Shown piece after piece: positions 57,800-64,000 of a DNA stretch of 64,000 bases; position 1 is the stretch's first letter, and the number at the start of each line of letters is the position of its first letter. Origin of the DNA: an uncultured Prevotellaceae bacterium (GTDB lineage: Bacteria; Bacteroidota; Bacteroidia; Bacteroidales; Bacteroidaceae); contig ONCZ01000005.1 in assembly GCA_900316445.1 (NCBI GenBank), positions 1-64,000 on the forward strand, given 5' to 3'. A program made the position numbers and the translations under genes. Under the pieces are notes generated by a model. The model made no database searches, was not told the DNA's origin, and worked only from the letters and a program-made list of their open reading frames with translations.

Positions 57800-59352
57800 G
57801 ACAATACAAGCGACTGCAGCCGTTCGTGGAGATCATGGACTCCACGTTGCGTGACGGTGAGCAGACCAGCGGCGTGAGCTTCCTGCCGCATGAGAAACTG
57901 ATCATCGCCCGTATGCTGCTCGGCGACCTGAACGTGGACCGTATCGAGGTGGCCTCGGCGAAGGTGTCGGAAGGTGAAAAGGAAGCCGTGAGCATGATCT
58001 GCCGCTATGCCGCGAAGGTGGATATGCTCGACAGAGTAGAGGTGCTGGGATTCATCGACGGCGGACAGAGTATCGACTGGATCGAATCGTGCGGCGGCAA
58101 GACCGTGAACCTGCTGGCGAAAGGCTCGCTGCGCCATTGTCAGGAGCAGTTGAAGAAGACACCCGAGGAGCATATTAAGGACATCGTCGAGGCGGTGAAG
58201 TACGCCCGTAAGAAACAGATGACCGTGAACCTCTACCTCGAGGACTGGTCGAACGGGATGAAGGATTCACCGTTCTATGTCTATCAGGTGATGGATGCCC
58301 TCTGCGACATCGGCATCCGGCGGTTTATGCTGCCCGACACGCTGGGCATCATGAATCCCCTGCAATGTATCGAGTACTTCCGGAAGATGATGAAGCGCTA
58401 TCCTGATACGCACTTCGACTTCCACGCCCATAATGACTACGACCTCGCTGTGTCGAACTCACTCGCTGCAGCCCTGAGTGGTGCGAAGGGACTGCATGTG
58501 ACAGTGAACGGTCTGGGGGAGCGCTGCGGCAATGCCCCGTTGTCGAGTGTGCAGGTAATCCTGAAGGATCAGTTCAATGCCAAGACGAATATCCGCGAGG
58601 ACAAACTCAACGATATCTCCCGTCTGGTGGAGAGCTATAGCGGTATCGCCGTTGCCCCGAACCAACCCATTATCGGCGACAATGTCTTTACGCAGGTGGC
58701 GGGTGTGCATGCCGACGGCGACAAGAAGAACGGACTCTATCAGAACGCCCTCGTGCCGGAGCGCTTCGGACGTCGGCGGGAGTACGACCTGGGAAAGAAC
58801 AGCGGCAAGGCGAACATCGCCAAGAACCTGGAGGAACTCGGCTTGGAACTGACGCCGGAGCAGACGCGCCGCGTGACGCAACGCATCACCGAACTAGGTG
58901 ACAAGAAGGAACGTGTGACCAAAGACGACCTGCCCTTCATCGTGAGCGATGTGCTGAAGCACGATGCCCCGGAGGACAAGGTGAAGCTGGTGAGTTATGT
59001 GGTATCTACGGCCTACGGTCTGAAGCCAGGAGCGAACATCAAGGTGGAAATCAACGGTCAGGCATATGAAGCTTCGGCAACGGGCGACGGTCAGTATGAC
59101 GCCTTTGTGAAGTCGTTGCGGTATATCTACAAGAAATACCTGAACCGCACGTTTCCCATCCTCGAGAACTATGCCGTCACCATCCCGCCGGGTGGTCGTA
59201 CCGATGCTCTTGTGCAGACGGTCATCACATGGAATGACAACGGCAAGATTCTCCGTACCCGCGGCCTCGATGCCGACCAGACGGAGGCTGCCATCAAGGC
59301 TACGTTTAAGATGCTGAACATCTTTGAAAATGAACAAAAAAATGAATTATAA
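57778..59352 (+). CDS. cimA: Citramalate synthase-like / second LeuA-type enzyme
   Basis: 524 residues. DSTLRDGEQTSGVSFLPHEK near 22, FHAHNDYDLAVSNS near 220 and a C-terminal LeuA dimer domain (from about 410). The family condenses acetyl-CoA with a 2-keto acid; in Bacteroidales this second LeuA-like protein is usually assigned to (R)-citramalate synthesis, giving isoleucine via LeuCD and LeuB. It is embedded in the leu operon by a 22-bp overlap with leuD, which supports that shared route. A homocitrate or second isopropylmalate activity cannot be excluded; the gene symbol is tentative. Confidence 0.75.
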   Translation: MGTAEQVGQYKRLQPFVEIMDSTLRDGEQTSGVSFLPHEKLIIARMLLGDLNVDRIEVASAKVSEGEKEAVSMICRYAAKVDMLDRVEVLGFIDGGQSIDWIESCGGKTVNLLAKGSLRHCQEQLKKTPEEHIKDIVEAVKYARKKQMTVNLYLEDWSNGMKDSPFYVYQVMDALCDIGIRRFMLPDTLGIMNPLQCIEYFRKMMKRYPDTHFDFHAHNDYDLAVSNSLAAALSGAKGLHVTVNGLGERCGNAPLSSVQVILKDQFNAKTNIREDKLNDISRLVESYSGIAVAPNQPIIGDNVFTQVAGVHADGDKKNGLYQNALVPERFGRRREYDLGKNSGKANIAKNLEELGLELTPEQTRRVTQRITELGDKKERVTKDDLPFIVSDVLKHDAPEDKVKLVSYVVSTAYGLKPGANIKVEINGQAYEASATGDGQYDAFVKSLRYIYKKYLNRTFPILENYAVTIPPGGRTDALVQTVITWNDNGKILRTRGLDADQTEAAIKATFKMLNIFENEQKNEL

Positions 59353-59355
59353 TCA

Positions 59356-59417
59356 GCAACGGACAACAGGACTTAAGGACTTTATAAAAGAGTTGTGTTA
59401 GTCCTGTAGTCCGTTGC
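59356..59417. repeat. Dispersed palindrome GCAACGGACAACAGGACT, copy 3
   Basis: Arms 59356-59373 and 59400-59417, one mismatch, between the cimA-like gene and leuB, 15 nt before the leuB ATG. Confidence 0.8.
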
Positions 59418-59432
59418 AAAATAAAAAAAACT

Positions 59433-60494
59433 ATGAAACTTAAAATTGCGATTCTCGCGGGCGATGGTATCGGACCGGAGATTATGAAACAAGGTGTGGC
59501 TGTGCTTGACGCTGTGGCTAAAAAGTGCGGGCACGAGTTTGAATACGATGAGGCCATCTGTGGCGCCCATGCCATTGAGGAGGTGGGCGATCCTTATCCC
59601 GACAGCACTCATGAGGTGTGTATGAAGGCTGATGCCGTGCTGTTTGCTGCTGTGGGTGACCTGAAGTACGACAACAATCCCACGCTGAAGGTTCGTCCTG
59701 AGACGGGTTTGCTGGCCATGCGTAAGAAACTCGGGCTGTTTGCCAACGTGCGTCCTGTGGCCACGTTCGACTGTCTGTTGCACAAGTCTCCCCTGAAAGA
59801 AGAACTGCTGCGTGGTGCCGACTTTGTAGTGATCCGCGAACTGACGGGCGGTATGTATTTTGGAGAGAAATACCAAGACAATGACAAAGCCTACGATACC
59901 GACATCTACACCCGTCCTGAGATTGAGCGCATCCTGAAGGTCGCCTTCGAAATGGCGATGACTCGCCGTAAGCACCTGACGGTCGTAGACAAGGCGAACG
60001 TGCTGGCATCCAGTCGTCTGTGGCGTCAGATTGCCAAGGAGATGGAACCCCGGTATCCCGAGGTGAAGACTGACTACATGTTCATCGACAATGCCTCGAT
60101 GCGTGTGCTGACGGAGCCTCGTTTCTTTGATGTCATCGTGACAGAGAACACCTTCGGCGACATCCTTACCGACGAGACCTCGTGCATCACGGGTTCGATG
60201 GGACTGCAGCCGTCGTCTTCATTAGGAGAGCACACGCCGCTCTTTGAACCCGTTCACGGTTCCTGGCCTCAGGCAGCAGGACAGAACATCGCCAACCCCT
60301 TGGCACAGATCCTCTCTGCCGCAATGCTGCTCGAGCACTTCGGACTGGAGAAGGAGGGTGCCCTCGTACGTGAAGCTGTCAATGCCTCGCTCGATGCCAA
60401 TGTCCGTACGCCGGAGATTCAGGTGGAAGGCGGTAAGCACTATGGAACTCGTGAGGTAGGAGAGTGGATCGTGAATTATATTAACGCGAAGTAA
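59433..60494 (+). CDS. leuB: 3-isopropylmalate dehydrogenase
   Basis: 353 residues. [15 protein letters not shown] near 6, the substrate Arg region VRPVATF near 107, [14 protein letters not shown] near 133, and the NAD/metal loop [20 protein letters not shown] near 232. It oxidises and decarboxylates 3-isopropylmalate, and probably the citramalate-derived homologue. Last gene of the leu operon, 80 nt after the cimA-like gene. Confidence 0.95.
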   Translation: MKLKIAILAGDGIGPEIMKQGVAVLDAVAKKCGHEFEYDEAICGAHAIEEVGDPYPDSTHEVCMKADAVLFAAVGDLKYDNNPTLKVRPETGLLAMRKKLGLFANVRPVATFDCLLHKSPLKEELLRGADFVVIRELTGGMYFGEKYQDNDKAYDTDIYTRPEIERILKVAFEMAMTRRKHLTVVDKANVLASSRLWRQIAKEMEPRYPEVKTDYMFIDNASMRVLTEPRFFDVIVTENTFGDILTDETSCITGSMGLQPSSSLGEHTPLFEPVHGSWPQAAGQNIANPLAQILSAAMLLEHFGLEKEGALVREAVNASLDANVRTPEIQVEGGKHYGTREVGEWIVNYINAK

Positions 60495-60507
60495 TTATTC
60501 TTTTATT

Positions 60508-60585
60508 TTAACAAGGATTTAAGGATTATAAGGAAAGGCTGCGCACTCAGCTGGAAATCCATAAAATCCATATAATCCTTGTTAA
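60508..60585. repeat. Palindrome TTAACAAGGATT after leuB
   Basis: Arms 60508-60519 and 60574-60585 (perfect 12 bp) with further AAGGATTATA/AATCCATA pairing inside. It could reduce read-through or stabilise the leu message. Confidence 0.7.
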
Positions 60586-60606
60586 ATAAAAATGTTTTTG
60601 TGCGAT

Positions 60607-61284
60607 ATGAATAAGATTATCTGTCTCTGTGCTGTTTGTTTACTGCTCAATATCCATACTGCAGAAGCACAGACGCGTCAGCAGTGGCGTGATTCCGTCG
60701 AAGTCCTAAATCGCGAATTGCGGCAGCATCCTGATGATGTTCACCTCCGGCTGCTGAAGGCTGAGGCGAACGTCAATCTGGAGGAATGGGACTATGCCTT
60801 GGCGGAGTACGGTCGTATTCTGCGTGCTGACGAACGGAACCTCGCGGCGCTCTTCTTCCGGGCCTATGTCCACGAGAAGCAGCGCCACTATGCCGAGGCG
60901 AAGGCCGACTACGACGCCTTCCTCGCCATCGAACCCCTGCACTTCGAGGCCCGCTTGGGACTGGCGCACGTGTTGCAGAAGATGGGCAAGAAGAAGGAAG
61001 TCGTAGACGAGCTGAACCATATCGTGCAGATGTTCCCCGACAGTTCCGATGCCTATGCCGCCCGTGCGGCTTTCGAGACGGAACAGCAACAGTACGAGGT
61101 GGCCGCTTATGACTGGGGCGAGGCTGCGCGTCTCCGTCCAGGCAATGTTGACTACACAATCTCGAAAGTCGATGTCCTGCTCCGTTTAGGCCGTAAGCGT
61201 GAAGCCCGTGAAGCCCTTGATGATCTGGTCTCCAAAGGCACGCCCCGGGGTGTCCTGAAAGAATGGTACGACCGCACGAAGTGA
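60607..61284 (+). CDS. Secreted TPR protein
   Basis: 225 residues from ATG 60607. Signal peptide (1-20, ending AEAQ) then about five TPR motifs (EWDYALAEYGRILRADERNL; HYAEAKADYDAFLAIEPLHF; RKREAREALDDLV). A periplasmic protein-protein interaction scaffold; no enzyme signature. It lies after the leu operon, separated by a palindrome, and 23 nt before the pyrophosphatase-like gene. Confidence 0.8.
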   Translation: MNKIICLCAVCLLLNIHTAEAQTRQQWRDSVEVLNRELRQHPDDVHLRLLKAEANVNLEEWDYALAEYGRILRADERNLAALFFRAYVHEKQRHYAEAKADYDAFLAIEPLHFEARLGLAHVLQKMGKKKEVVDELNHIVQMFPDSSDAYAARAAFETEQQQYEVAAYDWGEAARLRPGNVDYTISKVDVLLRLGRKREAREALDDLVSKGTPRGVLKEWYDRTK

Positions 61285-61307
61285 CAATAATAACCTTACA
61301 TAAAGAG

Positions 61308-62411
61308 ATGATGAAATTAAAGTATTTTTTGTATGCCCTGCTGACTTTACTGATTGTCAGCTGCAGTGCCGTAGACAATCCCTCTGTCAATCCGGAACCC
61401 CAGATACCGTCATACCGCGATATCCTGGCCAGACTTGACTGGGGCACAGATACAACATTTGTCTATGGACATAAGACACCCGACGTGGATGCCGTCACCT
61501 CGGCACTTTCATACGCCTCGCTCATGCGTGCCCTTGGCTATAACTGTAAGGCGAAAGTCTCAACCCCTACCAACAGGGAGACGACCTATATCTCCAATCG
61601 CCTCGGTTTTGCACTACCCGAACTGAAGAGTTCGGTGGCGGCAGGTACACGCCTGATCCTGACCGATCACAGCGACTATGCCCAATGCGTGGATGGTGCC
61701 AGAGAGGCCAAGATTCTCCAGAAGATAGACCATCATATCGAGGGCGACATCGCCGATGCCACCATACCTTATGTGAGGCGTGAGATGGTAGGTTCCACCT
61801 GTACCATCATCTTCGGCTGCTTTAAAGACTTGGGTGTTCCAATCGATGACGAGTCGGCCAAGATTATGCTGGCAGGTATTGTCTCCGATACGCGCAACCT
61901 TACCAAAACTACTACAAAAGGTGTCGATTCTACGGCTTGGAAAGCACTCGTCTCACAGTTACGGCTGGAAGACCAGATTGCAGAGATCAACCGCGGGATG
62001 GAAGAGGCTGCGTACAACTACGACGGTATGACCGATACAGAGATTCTGCTCTCCGATTACAAGGACTATGAAATCGGTGAGCATCTGATCGGTTTCGGCA
62101 GTCTGGTCTGCAAGGAGACAGAGATGGATGCCTTCATCACCCGCATATTGGCCGTGATGCCCGAGGTGATGAAACAGAAAGCGCGTAATATGATCTTTGC
62201 GAAGATAGACAACCTGATTCCTAATGCCGATAAAAGTGAAACGACCTCCCCTTATATGGAAAAAGGCACTTACTTCATTTATTATGGCGAGGGCACGAAG
62301 GCATTGGCAGAGTCTATCTTCGGTGCTTCCTTGCGGGATGGCGTCACATATACAAAGGAAAACCTGTCGCGCAAGCAGATTATGCCGCCCATTACGGAAA
62401 AGCTGAAATAG
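61308..62411 (+). CDS. DHH-type pyrophosphatase-like lipoprotein
   Basis: 367 residues from ATG 61308. Lipoprotein signal ending LLIVSC (Cys near 19). The body matches family II (manganese) inorganic pyrophosphatases: GHKTPDVDAVTSALSYA near 54, ILTDHSDYAQ near 122, KIDHHIEGDI near 143 and a DHHA2-type C-terminal half. These enzymes are normally cytosolic; here a lipobox would place it at the membrane outside the cytoplasm. Likely to hydrolyse pyrophosphate or a related phosphoester there. Possibly cotranscribed with the TPR gene. Confidence 0.8.
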   Translation: MMKLKYFLYALLTLLIVSCSAVDNPSVNPEPQIPSYRDILARLDWGTDTTFVYGHKTPDVDAVTSALSYASLMRALGYNCKAKVSTPTNRETTYISNRLGFALPELKSSVAAGTRLILTDHSDYAQCVDGAREAKILQKIDHHIEGDIADATIPYVRREMVGSTCTIIFGCFKDLGVPIDDESAKIMLAGIVSDTRNLTKTTTKGVDSTAWKALVSQLRLEDQIAEINRGMEEAAYNYDGMTDTEILLSDYKDYEIGEHLIGFGSLVCKETEMDAFITRILAVMPEVMKQKARNMIFAKIDNLIPNADKSETTSPYMEKGTYFIYYGEGTKALAESIFGASLRDGVTYTKENLSRKQIMPPITEKLK

Positions 62412-62466
62412 CCACTCGGCTTCTCTCTTGTCGCTGATTTGTTAATATTTTACTGCAAATTTGCTA

Positions 62467-62513
62467 AAATCTCCCGAAATAGTTGGCTATTTGGGAGATT
62501 TAATGTAATTTTG
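62467..62513 (+). promoter_or_regulatory. ilvD promoter overlapped by a large inverted repeat
   Basis: GTTG (62482-62485), 20 bp, TAATTTTG (62506-62513). A palindrome AAATCTCCCgAAATA / TATTTGGGAGATTT (62467-62481 with 62488-62501) places the -33 box in its loop, so it reads more like an operator than a terminator (no T run). Confidence 0.6.
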
Positions 62514-62545
62514 CAGCTAATTTCCGGAAATAAATACATACTTAT

Positions 62546-64000
62546 ATGAAAGAATCCTATAAACATCCGTTGAGGAGTGCCGTCTGTACGGAAGGCAGAC
62601 GTATGGCAGGTTCCCGTGCCCTGTGGGTGGCCACAGGTATGAAACACGAGCAGTTCGGCAAGCCGATCATCGCCGTCGTCAACTCCTTCACCCAGTTTGT
62701 TCCTGGTCATACCCATCTGCACGAGATCGGACAGATCGTGCGTGAAGAGATTGAGAAGATGGGCTGTTATGCCGCAGAGTTCAACACCATAGCCATCGAC
62801 GACGGCATCGCGATGGGTCACGATGGTATGCTCTATTCGCTGCCTTCGCGTGACATTATCGCCGACAGCGTGGAATATATGGTCAATGCCCACAAGGCCG
62901 ACGCTATGATTTGCATCTCCAACTGCGACAAGGTGACACCTGGTATGCTGATGGCATCCATGCGTCTGAACATCCCGACGGTGTTCTGTTCGGGTGGTCC
63001 GATGGAGGCTGGTAAATGGCGTGGCGAGAATGCCGACCTGATCACGGCGATGGTGAAGGGTGGTGATCCGACGGTGAGCGACGAGGAACTGGCAGAGATT
63101 GAACAGTGTGCCTGTCCGGGCTGTGGTGCCTGCTCTGGTATGTTTACGGCCAACTCTATGAACTCGTTGACAGAGGCCATCGGTCTGTCGTTGCCTGGCA
63201 ATGGCAGTATTCTGGCTACCCACAAGAACCGCATCCAGCTGTTCCGTGATGCTGCACAGCTCATCGTGAAGAACGCGCTGAAATATTATAAGGAGGGTGA
63301 TGATAGCGTACTGCCCCGTAGCATCGCTACGCGTGATGCCTTCTTGAACGCTATGACACTCGACATTGCGATGGGTGCCTCGACGAATACCGTACTGCAT
63401 CTGCTGGCTGTAGCACAGGAGGCTGACGTAGACTTCAATATGAAGGATATCGACGCCCTGTCGCGCAAGGTGCCCTTCCTCTGTAAGCTCGCACCTAACT
63501 GGCAGAAATACTCCATTCAGGAGGAGAACCGCGCTGGTGGTATCCTGGGCATCCTGGGCGAACTGGCAAAGGGCGGACTGCTCCGTCTCGACTGCAAGCG
63601 CGTCAATGGCGCAACGCTGGGCGAGGATATTGTCAAGTATAGCATCACCGGCGAGACCATCGATCCCGAGGCTGAGCGTATCTATCGCAGTGCTCCTGGC
63701 GGTAAGTTCTCTACCGTGATGGGATCGCAGGATGCACAGTGGGAGACGCTCGATACCGATCGTGCCGAGGGTTGTATCCGCGACATCGAACACGCCTATA
63801 CGAAGGATGGCGGTATGGCCGTACTCTTCGGTAATATCGCCCAGGACGGCTGTGTGGTGAAGACCGCCGGCGTCGATGAAAGCCTCTGGCACTTCGAGGG
63901 TCCTGCCGTCTGCTTCGACTCTCAGGAAGACGCCTGCGAGGGCATCCTCGGCGGTAAGGTGAAGAGTGGCGACTGTGTGGTCATCACCCACGAGGGTCCG
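62546..64000 (+). CDS. ilvD: Dihydroxy-acid dehydratase, 3' end beyond the window
   Basis: 485 codons from ATG 62546 to the window edge, no stop reached; full family length is about 560-615. Motifs: [19 protein letters not shown] near 47, CDKVTPGML near 128 and [17 protein letters not shown] near 190 (Fe-S ligands). It makes 2-keto acids for Val, Leu and Ile, feeding the leu operon upstream. It has its own promoter with an overlapping palindrome. A long minus-strand frame across it is only a shadow. Confidence 0.95.
   Translation, partial: MKESYKHPLRSAVCTEGRRMAGSRALWVATGMKHEQFGKPIIAVVNSFTQFVPGHTHLHEIGQIVREEIEKMGCYAAEFNTIAIDDGIAMGHDGMLYSLPSRDIIADSVEYMVNAHKADAMICISNCDKVTPGMLMASMRLNIPTVFCSGGPMEAGKWRGENADLITAMVKGGDPTVSDEELAEIEQCACPGCGACSGMFTANSMNSLTEAIGLSLPGNGSILATHKNRIQLFRDAAQLIVKNALKYYKEGDDSVLPRSIATRDAFLNAMTLDIAMGASTNTVLHLLAVAQEADVDFNMKDIDALSRKVPFLCKLAPNWQKYSIQEENRAGGILGILGELAKGGLLRLDCKRVNGATLGEDIVKYSITGETIDPEAERIYRSAPGGKFSTVMGSQDAQWETLDTDRAEGCIRDIEHAYTKDGGMAVLFGNIAQDGCVVKTAGVDESLWHFEGPAVCFDSQEDACEGILGGKVKSGDCVVITHEGP

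Noticed and set aside
62450..63991. 513-codon minus-strand frame
   Set aside because: It is the antisense shadow of ilvD, whose Fe-S motifs are plain on the plus strand.
1..64000. tRNA, rRNA or tmRNA genes
   Set aside because: No TTCGA-type T-loop contexts with matching arms, no rRNA core sequence and no tmRNA ends were found by reading both strands.

Overview
The window comes from a Bacteroidales genome, most likely Prevotellaceae (Prevotella/Segatella/Xylanibacter-like). The signs are: promoters of the Bacteroidetes type (TTTG or CTTG near -33, about 20 bp, then TAnnTTTG near -7) in front of most transcription units; BspA-like leucine-rich-repeat surface proteins; dockerin-like EF-hand segments; T9SS-like C-terminal tails; BACON-like, DUF4494, VirE/BT4734 and DUF3987-like proteins; and the Bacteroidales gene order leuA-leuC-leuD-cimA-like-leuB. 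I see no rRNA, tRNA or CRISPR. Identifications come from reading translated sequence and motifs, not from database searches.

Layout. 0-5.3 kb: a strong promoter followed by a non-coding, possibly structured RNA, two small unknown genes, a 768-residue BspA-like protein and a dockerin-bearing secreted protein. 5.6-6.0 kb: a decayed IS3-type orfA. 6-10.2 kb: an operon of an M64-type metallopeptidase and an M20 amidohydrolase. 10.27-12.82 kb: a compact element holding one VirE-type primase/helicase gene between two 109-bp inverted repeats. 13-23 kb: a CAT-like acetyltransferase interrupted by a stop, a DUF418 membrane protein, a truncated glycosidase, a TPR/PP2C/HATPase phosphatase, a HAD lipoprotein and a BspA-like protein. 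23-29 kb: tandem acyl-CoA ligases, a LolE-like permease and an aminotransferase. 29-36.8 kb: pseudokinase, DUF4494 protein, YggS, EFR1 ferredoxin, O-acetylhomoserine sulfhydrylase, an Lrp regulator, RlmH and a GH25 lysozyme. 36.9-40.6 kb: two membrane acyltransferases around an alpha/beta hydrolase, probably modifying a surface glycan. 40.6-44.4 kb: alcohol dehydrogenase, a broken tyrosine phosphatase and a Cthe_2159-like lipoprotein. 44.4-50.5 kb: an accessory island with a broken toxin-antitoxin pair, repeat-rich AT DNA, three unknown genes, a VirE_N-type primase-like gene and a helicase-like ATPase, bracketed by short direct repeats. 50.6-53.8 kb: a degenerate histidine kinase and a second PP2C phosphatase. 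53.9-64 kb: the branched-chain amino-acid region, opened by a leader peptide and attenuator, then leuA, leuC, leuD, a citramalate-synthase-like gene and leuB; after a TPR protein and a lipoprotein pyrophosphatase-like gene comes ilvD, which runs off the window.

The most interesting points are the two primase-helicase loci without a visible integrase, both next to tandem repeats (one with 109-bp terminal inverted repeats); a nearly identical palindromic promoter in front of two unlinked secreted-protein genes; a doubled TTGCACA-N13-TGTGCAA operator at the acyl-CoA ligase promoter; a Leu/Ile-rich attenuator leader before leuA; and short dispersed repeats that have inserted in frame into two conserved genes.
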